A stretch of 60,000 bases of DNA, taken from NCBI GenBank assembly GCA_030141605.1, contig JAQGDQ010000117.1:250001-310000 (forward strand). Reading direction: 5' to 3'. Position numbers and translations under genes: made by a program. Shown here in pieces: positions 49,201-60,000 of the stretch. Source of the stretch: Tubiluchus corallicola. Taxonomy: Eukaryota; Priapulida; Priapulimorpha; Priapulimorphida; Tubiluchidae. How positions within the stretch are numbered: position 1 is the stretch's first letter; each line of letters begins with the position of its first letter. Under the pieces are notes generated by a model. That model was given only the letters and a program-made list of their open reading frames with translations. It did no database searches and was not told the origin of the DNA.

Positions 49201-50316
49201 ACTTATTTGTGGGGAAAAACTATGTTCTCTGTAGCATTTGGGGAGAAACCTGTACGGCCAACTTTACGGCAGATCAGGTTTCTCCCAATCTCTTAATTTC
49301 TGCCTCGGACTTTATACCAGGCCTTATTAGTTCAACACATTAAGTAGCTAATGAGGCGCTAAGTCGAGTTTTCTATTTACATACTTGCAAAATAGAACTA
49401 CAGAAGTAATTACTTTCGTAGGTACTTCCTACAGTTATTTACATGAGCCAAATACTTAATTTGCTACTCGGAAATGTATTTCCCACAGCTTTTTCTTGTC
49501 CGTTTCCTTCAGCTGAACATCTTGTCATTAGCAGAAACTTATTAGAAAAACATTTTTACTGTTTTTGAAATGTTTCAGGATGCAGTTTCCATTTAATTTA
49601 AAATTGTTGCGTTAAAATTTGTTTTTACTGTAGATAAACAAAAATAAATTATTTTGCTTATGCACAATATCAATTTATTATGTTATTATAAAAACATGTT
49701 TACTGTTTTTTAGGATGCAGTTTCCAATTAGTTTAAATTGTTGTGATAAAATTGGGTTTTACTGTAGATAAACGAAAATAATTTGTTTCGCTTATGCGCA
49801 ATATAAATTTATCGCGTTTACAAACCTTTTTTAAATTTATCCTAGGGCTAAATAAAGATTTTTTTAGTTCTTAACACAACTCTTCTGTTTGAGAAGTAAA
49901 TGATAAAAAATAGTAATAAAAGTAATTCAATTTATGTTACACACTTTGAAAATAGCCTGGAAATTGTTTGTTTGTAAGAAGAGGACTAAAAAACCTTATT
50001 TTATTGTATCAATTCATTGCATTGGTTGCAGTGAGTTATACTAGTACAGTAATGATTTAATGATTTTGATGGCAGCAGAGAAAATTTTTTAGCATGAATT
50101 GTTTTTTGATGACTACATAATAAACATGTAATATTTTAGCAAGCATTCATGAAGCACTTTCAAAGAAGTACTAATATTGGCGCATATGGAATACATCAAG
50201 AGTTTGACACAAATGCCACCGAACCATCGAATGTGTCTGGAACAGGTCCTGGTTTACCATCACCTAATGAATCTGGACAGTACCAATTGGGTAATGTAGA
50301 CCAAGGCACTCTGTAA
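37298..50316 (+). CDS. cAMP-receptor-like (cAR/Crl family) seven-transmembrane GPCR, 348 aa, 14 exons
   Basis: Coding exons: 37298-37363, 38731-38783, 39566-39620, 40187-40246, 40609-40669, 41467-41557, 41699-41788, 42694-42732, 45172-45250, 46495-46542, 47462-47544, 47687-47760, 48549-48619, 50140-50316. All junctions are GT-AG and in phase, totalling 1047 nt. An in-frame TAG lies 24 bases before the ATG. The short N-terminus has a sequon (N11-A-T). TM helices lie at about 23-50, 59-78, 90-115, 130-149, 171-195, 220-240 and 253-275. C88 before TM3 and the ECL2 cysteine in FWCWIQ (about 159) should form the usual disulfide. WCWI, GWRFGL at TM5 and the N-R-I-x-N box after TM6 (PLINRIQN) match the Dictyostelium cAR1 pattern (WCWI, GYRFGL, VNRIVN), known from that family. 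It should act at the plasma membrane through heterotrimeric G proteins; the ligand is unknown. The tail (276-348) is Ser/Asn/Gly-rich. GPR157-like receptors are the alternative relatives. Confidence 0.92.
38551..38567. repeat. (AT)n microsatellite
   Basis: About eight TA units in intron 1 of the receptor gene, 164 bases upstream of exon 2. Confidence 0.85.
42049..42156. mobile_element. Short MITE-like inverted repeat in GPCR intron 7
   Basis: TAAATCCAGTTTTTACC at about 42049 is mirrored by GGTAAAAACTGGATTTA ending near 42156. A second inner complementary pair is CTATAGAATTTT and AAAATTCTATAG. It is about 108 bp with TA at the borders, consistent with a Tc1/mariner-type MITE. Confidence 0.7.
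44189..45027. mobile_element. pogo/Tigger-like non-autonomous DNA transposon in GPCR intron 8
   Basis: The left end CAGTAGGCGCTGTTTATTAG (44189) and the reverse complement of the right end, CAGCAGATGCCGCTTAATAG (from 45027), are related terminal inverted repeats. They differ mainly by transitions. TA dinucleotides flank the element at 44187-44188 and 45028-45029. TA duplication with CAG...ATTAG ends suits the pogo/Tigger group. The 73-codon frame inside (44356-44574) has no recognisable transposase motif. Confidence 0.72.
45690..45965 (+). mobile_element. RTE-like LINE/SINE 3' end in GPCR intron 9
   Basis: CACAAAGTTTCGTGAAAATC, then GATGAAGTGGTTTTTATGTA (about 45889-45927) resembles the conserved 3' tails of RTE-type retroposons (the TTTCATGAAAATCGG...AGTGGTTTTTG type, from general knowledge). 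It is followed by a short repeated tail of AACTAACTAGCTAACTAA. The coding part is absent. Confidence 0.5.
46704..47068. mobile_element. Long-TIR foldback MITE in GPCR intron 10
   Basis: The outer ends, TTTAAAAAACATCCACGCAA (46704) and, on the other strand from 47068, TTTAAAAACACCCACACAAC, match. Complementarity continues for about 110 bp per arm through CAGAACATTTC, a GATCATACCC/GGTATCATC block, TTAAAA-TGAC and a shared AATTAAAATAATTTT-like inner end. The non-repeated loop is about 140 bp. No coding region is present. Confidence 0.8.
47126..47155. repeat. (GA)n microsatellite
   Basis: Purine-rich GA/GGGA tract in intron 10 of the receptor gene, shortly after the long-TIR foldback element. 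Confidence 0.85.
49546..49830. repeat. Tandem duplication, about 135-bp unit, in GPCR intron 13
   Basis: GGATGCAGTTTCCA at about 49578 and 49713 marks two copies. Both continue through TTTTACTGTAGATAAAC, GCTTATGC and AATATAAATTTAT-like words. Divergence is about 10-15% by eye. Confidence 0.8.
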
Positions 50317-51869
50317 CAATTATTGCTGATGGCACTATGACTTTTCCAGGTATGTGTAGATATCACTGCCTCTTTTTTAAGCAGCATGGCTTCATGTTAA
50401 GTAAATCATCATTTGACAGCTTCTCGTTTAGCGACGATTCACCGTAGCAATTATGGACTTTTCATACACATTTTCTCACTTAACAACGAATGCTTGGTTT
50501 CAACAACTAATTTTTGATTAATACTGTAAATTATTGTTTATTGCATCTTCTATAAAGCTACTATTAACATAAATCAACTGTTATTGAGGTGGTGTCATCT
50601 TTAAAAAAGCCATGATTGGACTATAAGTCTACTTGAATAATTCATTTGTTTGCAGGTAAGTCTTCTAATGCTGACGCTGCTGATATTATATGTAATTTTT
50701 TTTTACCTGAACTATGCATTCAATAGACAGAAAGTTCCACAGATCCAAAAATAGCGTACCATATTGTTATTTTATGCATGATATATTTAAAATATCGGAG
50801 TTATTTTTAGTGGATTTAAATATATCTAACTGACTGCAGCAATGATTGCTAAAGTACTAGTATTGTACCTTTTGCAATGACGTTATTAAGTTGTATGTGT
50901 GAACAGAATGTTTAGTGTTAGTAGGTGATAATATGAGAATTTGCATGCATTGAAAAAGCTAATTTTCTTTTTTTATTTACTGTGTATTAAGCAGAAAAAT
51001 ATATACATTTATAAATTAGTAAAAAGTAACCAGTAAGGTTATATAAAATCTTTGTATTGTATATTGTTGTAAATTCTTTTAACTTTTAGGATCAAACCTG
51101 TTTCTTAATGTTATTTTTACTTAATGCGATTTTCTTTATATTTTGCAATAATATACATATTATAGCTTAGATGTCGTTTTTGTTATATTTAATCAGATTT
51201 ATATTTATTAAGATGTATATGAAATCGAACAAATGTAGTTCTACCATGTAGTAGTCTCTAATCATTTGTAGTTACTTTTTTTGTTTGTCCTGATATTGTG
51301 ATAAAGGAAAATGGTACCAAATTTTAGATCTGTCTCAAAATGAACTACTGTCAAAAATACTGAAAGGGGAGATATTAACTGATTATTTTTTTAAGAAAGA
51401 CAAATTAAACCAATAAGGTTACTGCATTACCATATTTTACCCAGCTGTGTTCATTTCTAGTTGTGCTTGCCAATTAATAATCAAGCTTCTAAGCTAATAT
51501 TTGATAATTTCTACACGCTTATAGAATGTATATTTTTAGAGAAATTTAGGCAGTAGTTGAAATGAGTATGGTCTGAAAAATTGCCTTTAACTTTTTTGCG
51601 TGCTCAAATTTCCTACTTAAATTTGTGTGCATGCAAATATACACAATTTGCAGGTATTAGAAAATCTATTACTGAAATTGTCATCTTTCATGCATGTATT
51701 TTACGTTAGAGTTTTGCTTCTCTATATTATGGTTACTACGATTATAATAATTCTACATGCCCTATTGACGTTACCTTACTCTTTCATATTAATTTACTGT
51801 GACGTACTTCAGTGTTAATGGTCTGTTTAAAAATCAAGGTGATATTCAGCACTTATGTTATTATGTTAT

Positions 51870-51980
51870 AAAGACTGTTATTGTTATTGTTGTGGCGAGA
51901 CTAGAACCAACTCAGTGTCAATGATAATGTACTCAGGTAAGGCACTGAGCTGGCAGTCTTAAGTGTCACAGCCCCATTCT
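51870..51980 (-). repeat. Possible tRNA-derived SINE, weak
   Basis: On the minus strand a GCCAGCTCAGTGCC motif (A-box-like) precedes GGTTCTAGTCTCG (B-box-like), and the sequence runs into CAACAATAACAATAAC, a plausible SINE tail. Box matches are imperfect and no second copy was found. Confidence 0.35.
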
Positions 51981-52517
51981 GATGTTTGATCATCTTCCCT
52001 CTCTTAAGAGTATTATCATGGGAGCATGGTGGATAGTATACAGTCCACAAATAGTTTAACCATTGGTTACCCATGCATTTCTTATCCAGGTCTAGTGTTG
52101 CTTAACTGCATTACCGTGATCACTTTGACCACTCAGCTATTCCTCACCCCAACTTTTGCATCAGTTTTTATCTTTTATTAGTTAGAAGATCATATTGAAT
52201 AACAAAAAACTATTTAAACCTCAAATATATTGTTTTTGGAACAAAGGTAGTCTAATTGTGATCATAGTGACTAAACAGAGCATTTTAACGTTTATGCACA
52301 GTGTTAGTTTAAAGAGTTTAATATTTTTATCTATACTGTATTGTCATTTAGATCTCTTTGTCTAATTATTATTTGTTATGATTTTTTAGATGCGTTTATT
52401 CTCATTTTTTCTTGTAATAATAAGTGAATTATTGGAAGCAATAAATTAAGTGACATTTGAAGTTATTTTTCACCATATCTCTTTATATTTTATGTGAAAA
52501 ATCTTTTAGTTTATGTA

Positions 52518-52703
52518 ATCAAACCTCGTTATAAAGCCTCTTTTATAATCCCAACCTGGATTAATGCACAAAATTTTAGCAAAATGAAAAATCTGTATTT
52601 GCGTAAACGTGTATGCATTAATGCACCTCGTTATAATGCCAAACTCTTTATAACGCCAACTTTTTTACAGTCCCTAAGTAGGTGGTATAAAGAGGTGTGA
52701 CTG
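52518..52703. mobile_element. Small pogo/Tigger-like MITE
   Basis: The left end TCAAACCTCGTTATAAAGCC and the reverse complement of the right end (TCACACCTCTTTATACCACC, preceded by CAG) are similar inverted repeats. TA lies outside both ends (52516-52517 and 52704-52705). The ACCTCGTTATA motif recurs inside. It is about 186 bp and has no coding capacity. Confidence 0.55.
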
Positions 52704-54945
52704 TATTATCTCCAAACAAAACGTAGCTTATAGTGGGGCCCAAAAGACAATAGGCTTATTTCTAAGCCAATGCCATGTAAAAACTGTTAGAAAACTTATA
52801 ATGAATTTTTGAAATAAAGTTTTCAATTTTAGAATTGGAATAGAATGAACTAGATTTTTTTAAATTGAATGCTGCAGAATTTGAGAAATATTAATTTGTT
52901 TGCTATCACTGAACATAATTTATGATAGTGCATGTGAATATGATAGTGCAAGAGTTTGTGAAGTGAAGGAAGTGTAATATGTAACTAATACATTTACTAG
53001 TGATCCTTTCCATCTTTCAAAGTATTTTATCCAGAAGTTTCTGCATGCTTTGAGCCAAGAAGAAATGTGGTTACCAGTAATATGTGAAGAGTGTGGTCAG
53101 TATGATGGCTAAGTGTTTTCTTTTACTTTTCGAGAACTTCTAAAAAAAAACAAATTGATGTAGTAACACCGCATTTTGCAATTAATGTGAGCAGACATAC
53201 ATTCTATTAAAATTTCATAAATGTATTTAGCAAGAATCTTGCATAATAATTGTCAATGAATGCTAGTAATAAACTGTTACAAACACAACTGTGCGGTATA
53301 AAAATATGCAAAAAAAAATCTTCCTGTAAGTAGGATAAAAACTATACAAAAATATTTTATCTCCTAAACTGGTATGAAAGCTATACCAAAACAGATCATA
53401 AGCAATATAAAAATATGCCTTATAAGCTATGTTAATCTCAGTATTATAAAAGACATCAAGGTTTTCACATGGCTCAAGTTGTGGTCTTCTCTAAAATAAT
53501 AGTTTGTGCAGTATGTTAAACTTCTGATATTTTTGATCATCCTACTAAATTCACAGTTATATAGCTCTATAGTTAATCCATTGATAGGACAAGCTGACAT
53601 GGAGCTTTTGCCAGTTATCAGTCTTTGATATGGTAATTTCTTTTAGTCAAATATGTAGTCTTGCTAGTTTTTACAAAAATACGATATTTTTTATGACTAA
53701 GTTTACAAAAAAACATGGTGATATTTCATTCAAAATAACTAAATCCAAAAATAAAATAAAATAAAAATCCAAAATTAGTCATAATTTGTACAAAATAGTC
53801 GAATTCATAGTGAGATTAGTGTAGAGTTCTAACATTTATGCCAACTAATTGCAAATACCAAGTTAGTAATGAAGCTCATCAACTAACGTAATAACGACTT
53901 TACATTTGTAGAACATGCACAATTCTTTAATGTTATTCCTTTTTACAGCTTTCTAGCAAAATTTACAACTCTTATTAAAGGAGATCATTGTACTGATATA
54001 CAATTCCAACCACCGGCAATTACAATAATTATCATTCAATACGGGTATTTTATACAATCATCAATGAGACTACTCTACTATGATTGTGATGAAACACAAT
54101 TGTTATGTTCATTACCCTGTTTGCATCCAGATATGTAGGTTTTACCACTCTAACTAATGTATAGCTAAGGCTAGCAATAATAAGTATATCAACTATTTAC
54201 AATTTATTACAAATGACCTGGATATAAACTGCACTTGAAGCAAGTATTACAACAATGAGTATTTTACAATGAGTATTTCAGGTACTATGCAATTGCTAAG
54301 TTTCCTAAATTATTCCGTAAGTATTAAATTCATTTGCGAGTATTCAAATTTGTGCATTTTTTGCTAATAATTAGATCTACAATTAGTTATTACTATGTGC
54401 TTGTTTATTATAATTGTGCTATAAACAATATTAGCTGCCTTAAATGGGCACAATCCAGGAAATGTACTAAGTAAATACAAAACATTTACAATTCTGATAT
54501 TATTGTCAATATATTTGGTGTGATTTTAAAAATATAATGCTATACTTTGACTTCTTGCCACTGCGTATTTTTTTCAGTTTTTACATGCTAACATGTATTA
54601 AACCCAACACGAAATGGTGTATTTCTTAAAGCGAGCTCTGTATAAAGTACATAATATTCTACGTAATCAAGCAGGAAGGATAATCAAGAAGAAACTAAGT
54701 TGTTTTTTCATTCTGTGGTATGTTCACGCCTGTTTTTGACTGTCAACGTTAAGAAGATCTCACTAAATAGGTCTAGTATAATCTAACTTTACTAATATAA
54801 CTGATTTAATTATAATAATAGCATTAATTTAACTCAAATAGAGCCATTGGAATGATTCTTCCCAAACACTAAGTCTTGTCTTTTAATTCATGCTAAGTCT
54901 TGTCACCAATCAAGGTTTAATAAATCACTTTTTATCAAGAAGTGA

Positions 54946-57909
54946 TTAGACTGGTTCTGACTTGAACACTTCTGTCTGAACTGTTACGTCTGTATCTGTT
55001 GTTGATGTTTGCGATCCACTGGCCAGATAGTAGGAATTATCTGTAAGAAGTGCATAAAAATGCTGTTAAGATCTCGTAATGAAAGTTCAACTACACATTC
55101 ACCCTTAGTACTAAGCTTTTTGGTAAAAAACTGTTTGAGTTCCACAACTCGGTTTCTTATTTAAAAAATGTATGAGGACAGCTATGTCTGAGAGTCCATG
55201 TTTCTTTCCTTTAGCAACCTGGTGGTGATTGTAATGGTACCAATATGTGTTAGTGGTAGTTCTAGTGGTTGTAGTAATAGCAGCAGTAGTATTGTTCAGT
55301 TATTGGCTTGCGAGTAACTCTATAAAGTCGCTCATTTTGCTGTGTTGTTCTTGTTGTTCACGTAATACAAAACTTTGCTATTTTCTCACTATGAGGCAAG
55401 CAATGGACAAGTACTAAATTTTTACAAATTTGTGACTGCAAGTGCTATCTGCTGCTTATTATCACCATTTCGACAGCAGTAAATGCAGATTGTTTGCGCA
55501 TTATTGATCATTTTGCTATTGCTACGGCATGGTACAGATGGTGTCCTGTGGTGTATGTGGGGTGATTTTTTAATATTGTGATGTCACAACAGAGCACCAT
55601 TGTAGAAAAATTAGTGAATCACTTAAAGGAACCCATGGAAAAGCATCATCTGAAACACAGCATCGACTTTTTCAAATTAGCTGGCAATTAACGTCACTAA
55701 TTAGATTATGACCATGAATGTGAAAATGTTCATAAACCACTGCGACTTATTTCACGATAATTATTACACTTTACAAATACTGAGTTGAAGAAAAAGGGGT
55801 GACACTTTTGAATTGTGACACGGTCGGGACTTGAACCCGAGACCTGGGATTAGACCTCCATGCTCTGCCAGTTCAACATGACAGAGCAGGCTGTAGATTT
55901 CATCCTTGTAGCACACAGTCCAACAGCACCACCTGTACCCATGAGAGTAGGGGGAGACACTTATGGTTTCAACTTTTTCATGTCCAGCTTCATGGTAAAA
56001 TGGTCATGTACAAGAGAAAAGTATTCCCATGGAACCCACATCACTGTTAATTAGTCATGTCTGATGAACGTACAGATTTGTTACTGCCAACCTGTTTGAA
56101 ATTCCTCTGTTGCATTAAGATTTACACTACTTACGAATAACGCCTCCGGTAGTGGAAGCATATCTCCATGAGGAATCCGTATAGGGAGTGGACGAGTATT
56201 GCGTGTATGGAGGTGCTGCAGTTGTGTAAGTGCCATACTCTAAAGCCAAACAACAAAATGTAGTTTTAATTACGAAATTTGATTCAACACACATACAAAC
56301 ATTGGCCTATAGTTCTCATTCTTTTGCATAATTGTGTAATAATTAATACATTATATGAAAACCTGCAAGTGTTGCCATTTATAGAAAGTTTTTCTGAATA
56401 AACAGAGGGTACATTGTTTTAATACTTAATAAATTAATAGACTGGTAGAAGAATCATAAGATGTAAGTGAAAATGTATTTAATCTAAATTTGTGAATACC
56501 ATTAATTGCTAATGTCACTGGAAATGATGCATCTATTCTGTAACCAGTTCATTTTGTTTCTAAAGAATTTAACTTCAGAGCAACAGTGGTACATGATTAT
56601 ACAAAATGTATTACCTGCTGTATATTGCCCATATGTAGGTAAAGGAATGTTCTGTAGAGGCTGTAGGACAGTTAAAATTCTGTCACTGTTTGGATCTGCA
56701 GGAGTATCTTTTGGTTCACTTTTCACAGGAATTTCTTCTTCGTTGTTGTTGCTGGTGGTGGTGATGTTGTTATTGGTGGTATTATCATTGTTGTTATTAT
56801 TATTATTATTGCTACCTGGACTGCTCTCGTTCGTGGTTGGATGCGCTTCATCTTCTGAAAATGTTAAATAGTGACAGCATCACTTTCTGGAGTTTGTTGG
56901 CAGTTATGGATTTTATCACAAGTAAGTTTCAAAGCCGTTAGCAAATGCAATCCACATTTAAATGTTTTCCTCCAGTTAAGAAATCTAAAAGCGCAAGGAA
57001 ACCCTTTATTTACATAAAACTAAAAAAATTTTGTCCTGAAGGTTTGTATTACCTGCATATTGCTTTACTGGCGCAGAGCTTATATTAGCAGCAACTCTGT
57101 GTAAAACTTGGAACATTTATACTCCCGCAATGAGCATGAAGCACAGCCTATTCTGATGATAAGTTGTTTGAAACAAGTTTAGATTACAAGTTTAGTTTAG
57201 ATTGAAAACATTTTTTTTGGTAAGTCAGTAGTGCACATTGGGAAGGCGAGTCAGTAATTTCAAAGAATTGTGTTTTCTATTTATATAAGTCTTTCTAGCA
57301 GATACGCACAATGATAGGTAATATAATTCTGTCTGCAAAGCTTTTTGGGACATACTTAAAAAATTGCTTTGCTTCTCTTATAAGTTAGTGCAATTTTTTT
57401 CACTAAAGAATCTTTTTTCTCTAACTGTTTTCCAATTGAACTTTTATATTATCAATTGTTTGGACACATTCAGACAGTTATTTGTAAATGCTATATTATA
57501 CATTAAGTTCTGCAAATACGTCCACCGAGTCAGTTCCATTACAAATTCTTTGTCTTTTTGAAGTAGTGCTTGTTGACTACTGCACAGTTCAGAAAATAAA
57601 CTGTCACTTATTTTATGTCTGCATGGACACTATTGAAGGCAAATACAGAAATATTGCTATTGTATTTTGCTAACTTTACCTTCTATTTCAGCCATTTGTA
57701 CTGCAGTGTCTAATATGCTCGTTGTTGCACTTTTGGCAGACTGATTGCTTTGTGGTACCGTCATGATTGTGACAGGTGAAGACTGTGTATCACTGGTTGT
57801 AGTTCCTATGTGAATATTCATAGAATAAAGCTTAAATGGCATACTACACTATTTCTATAACTTACCTTATAATTATTTAATAAGGTAATATGTAACAGTT
57901 GTAAATATC

Positions 57910-57940
<31 letters not shown>

Positions 57941-60000
57941 GTGTTATATAATGATTATACCCCATGTGCGGGGTTCTGTTCTGTATAGTTTTTTGCATTG
58001 TATTTGTAATATATTATAATGAATTGTAAAACTGTAGTGCGCTGAATCGTCAATAAATTATTATATCAGTAAGCCTCAGAATCCTCCTCACACATGGTTA
58101 ACACGAAGCATTTGTGAAATTATGAGGTACATTGTTTTAGTTGCTGCTGTTAAATAGAATAATTACGTAAAGTTTAATGTCTGACATAATATCTGACGTA
58201 ATATTTAATCTGCATGACATGATACTACTGATTACTACCTACCACAAATTAGACTCTCCCAAGATTGCCTTAAATTTTGCTAAGCTATAAAAATTAATAC
58301 AGTACCTAACATTATAAAAATATAGATCTGCTATTGTATTGTCAAATAACCTTCATTACATGTATCCTAATTTCTGATAATTACCAGTTTTATTGAACCG
58401 AATAGTGTATTATTAAGCATGTATACCTAAGCTTGCCATAGATGAATATACCATGCCTTGTTGCAGTGCGGAAGTATCTTGGCTGGATGTGATTGGAATA
58501 TAAATGATATTCTTTTGTTGGTCGGCCCCTTGGCTAGTCACAACAAGTGTTCCATCTGGTGTATAGCTGACATTTTGAATATTAAACAAAGCTGGAAATG
58601 GAAAGTGATCAAGGAGAATGGTATTCATGAACACTGATAACATTCTATAACACAATATTATGATTATAATTACATTTAGTTTTCAGCAGATGTGGTAAAA
58701 ATGAATTCAGTCATTCTGGTATATGCTTTAAGAGCTCAACAATTATTGCTGCAAAATTTTTTTTAATTCTTACTTGATGGGTCTGTCACTGTGTCAGATT
58801 TCAATTCTCCATTTGCCGTGAACCAGAGCTGCAATGTAACACTGACAATGAGAAAAGTTATAAAATTTTATGCTGTCAATAAACATTTCTGCATTCTTTT
58901 ACATGAACATCATTAATTTATTATTTCATTGGCCACACACATTCACTGTTTAATGTGATAGCATTAAAGAAAACTGGCTGTACAAACAGAAATATTGTTT
59001 TATATAATGCCTTGACATCATCTGATAGTGTAATTTCCGAGAAAGGGACAACCTTAGAATGTAACTGGTACAGTTAGACTAAACTTTCAAAATGATAATC
59101 TTCATAGTTAAATAAGTAAACAACTTTCTGCCAGCAAATAAGCTAAGATGTAAGATTTAAGTGTAAGCGTTGAAAAGTGCCTTGGATGTCCGTTACAAGG
59201 AAAGAAATCTGAGATATTAAAAAGTCAAACATCTGAGAAGATTGAAAAGTTTAGAAACTAAAATAGCGCATACAAAGAAAACAATGAATTAGAAAGTTAA
59301 CTACTGGATCCAATAAGTGACAGTAAAACAATGAAATTGGACTCTACTCACAGTAGATGCAGCATTATTGCCATTTTGCTGTTGTTTGTAATCCTCCAAG
59401 CTTAGTGAGTATGACTCTCCTTTTTGCTTTTTTGATTCGGATACATTATTGTTGGAATCACCTGTACCAGAACCTAAAAATTAACAAAACAGCCTAAACC
59501 TCAGAGCAAGTCAAATTACCAGTGGTAGTGCTAATGAGAAGTTCTACCTGTATCTAAACCTCTTATAAATTCTTTGCAATTCTCCTTCAAGGCTACCTTT
59601 ATTCTGTTATCATGCAAAAGCTTTTTTAACCAAGTAGGTGTGGTCCGTTTTGACACAATTTAATAACTCTTTTGCAGCTTACATTACTCCAGAATGACAT
59701 GCTGAAAATTTTCATTTGTTTAAAATGACTTCTGTGAGAATCTTATGTGGAAAGTATGCTTAAAGTTACTACAATTTCTTCAAGGGTTCACAACATTTTG
59801 TCTCTAATCTGTGCTATGCAAAATATCATTCTAACTGAAAATGCATAATTTTGCTTAGTTTCATATTCACACAACTATTGTACTATGATATCTGTGAAGG
59901 CAGTTAAAGACTGCATTAATGCATTTTACAATGTACAAAGGGTTAGCTTTACCATCACTTGGTCGTTTCCGATTTGGTTGTTGTTCTGCCTGGTCAGGTA
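54946..60000 (-). CDS. Asn/Ser/Thr-rich transcription-factor-like protein, C-terminal 317 residues
   Basis: Minus-strand exons: 59953 to beyond 60000, 59352-59473, 58774-58828, 58427-58591, 57680-57805, 56615-56854, 56135-56239 and 54946-55040 (stop at 54946-54948). All joins are GT-AG and in phase; the N-terminus is outside the window. Visible order: a basic NLS-like PNRKRPSDG, LWFTANGELKSD, a hydrophobic/Thr segment (NIQNVSYTPDGTLVVTSQG, NIIYIPITSS), a Ser/Thr/Gln-rich stretch (TIMTVPQSNQSAKSATTS), and an acidic start (EDEAHP). A poly-Asn/Thr tract is encoded by AAT/AAC repeats (about 56.74-56.82 kb). Then come IPVKSEPKDTP, a Tyr/Pro/Thr-rich segment and the terminus VFKSEPV. Both KSEP sites resemble SUMO consensus sites. 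Composition matches a transactivation region; the DNA-binding domain is not visible, so the family cannot be named. Confidence 0.85.
55795..55885 (-). ncRNA. tRNA-like sequence (SINE head or decayed tRNA)
   Basis: On the minus strand AACTGGCAGAGCATGG (A-box-like) is followed by GGTCTAATCC (anticodon-arm-like) and then TCGGGTTCAAGTCCCGA. The last part forms a perfect 5-bp T stem with a TTCAAGT loop and an ideal Pol III B box. The expected acceptor-stem partner of CCGTGTC is missing on the 5' side and there is no 3' CCA. I call it a tRNA-derived SINE head or tRNA pseudogene. It lies in the last intron of the transcription-factor-like gene. Confidence 0.65.
56740..56820 (-). repeat. Trinucleotide tract encoding poly-Asn/Thr
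   Basis: GTTGTT, GGTGGT and ATTATT runs on the plus strand lie in a coding exon and read on the minus strand as seven consecutive Asn followed by mixed Asn/Thr. Such tracts vary in length between alleles. Confidence 0.85.
57911..57940. repeat. (ATT)n microsatellite
   Basis: About ten ATT units lie in an intron of the transcription-factor-like gene. The adjacent CCCCATGTGCGGGG is a short palindrome. It may be the tail of another LINE copy, but no matching body is recognisable. Confidence 0.8.

Larger units (their letters stand above)
50317..54945. other. Intergenic region between convergent genes
   Basis: It contains the 3' UTR of the receptor gene (plus strand) and of the transcription-factor-like gene (minus strand). 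AATAAA words on the plus strand near 52.44 and 52.81 kb are possible polyadenylation signals, but neither is anchored. A pogo-like MITE lies at 52.5 kb and a weak tRNA-like segment near 51.9 kb. The rest is AT-rich with no supported gene. Confidence 0.5.

Noticed and set aside
56506-56871. Plus-strand frame of 121 codons with a Leu/Val-rich, membrane-like C-terminus
   Set aside because: It is antisense to the poly-Asn exon; GTT/GTG repeats create the hydrophobic run.

Overview
The window is nuclear DNA of an intron-rich animal, probably an invertebrate. It is strongly AT-rich, has no compact operons, and carries four multi-exon genes with GT-AG introns whose exons join in phase across every junction, set among many transposable-element remnants. 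The sequence does not resolve the species. A Dictyostelium cAMP-receptor-type GPCR, plus RTE-like and CR1/jockey-like LINEs, hAT and pogo-like elements, fits an early-branching or slowly evolving invertebrate (inference).

Layout. (1) Minus strand, 1-10413: the 5' part of a coiled-coil protein gene. Its 8.4-kb first intron holds two copies of a foldback/MULE-like element family and a hAT element with an exact 8-bp target-site duplication. (2) 10.4-15.3 kb: intergenic, with LINE 3' ends, an inverted repeat and low-complexity AT-rich DNA. (3) Minus strand, 15350-25607: a complete 10-exon gene for a 777-residue Lys/Ser/Arg-rich, probably nuclear protein that I cannot name. (4) 25.6-37.3 kb: intergenic and transposon-rich. 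It holds a decayed LINE reverse transcriptase, a GAATTC/TTCGAA-rich possible hAT end, an almost intact RTE-like LINE (about 29.2-33.3 kb, minus strand) and a 5'-truncated CR1/jockey-like LINE (35.8-37.0 kb). (5) Plus strand, 37298-50316: a complete 14-exon gene for a 348-residue seven-transmembrane receptor of the cAMP-receptor (cAR/Crl) family, whose introns contain several miniature inverted-repeat elements. (6) 50.3-54.9 kb: intergenic, with a small pogo/Tigger-like element. (7) Minus strand, 54946 to beyond 60000: the C-terminal part of an Asn-rich protein that looks like a transcription factor, ending in SUMO-consensus-like KSEP motifs.

The four genes share no obvious pathway. The best biological finding is the reconstructed cAR-like GPCR, which no single reading frame reveals because its longest coding exon is 177 nt. 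The best mobile-DNA findings are the hAT element with perfect TSDs and two abutting internal palindromes, the foldback family with a candidate 11-bp TSD, and the nearly intact LINE flanked by a 14-bp direct repeat. I found no CRISPR array, rRNA, intact tRNA gene or virus-like gene set.
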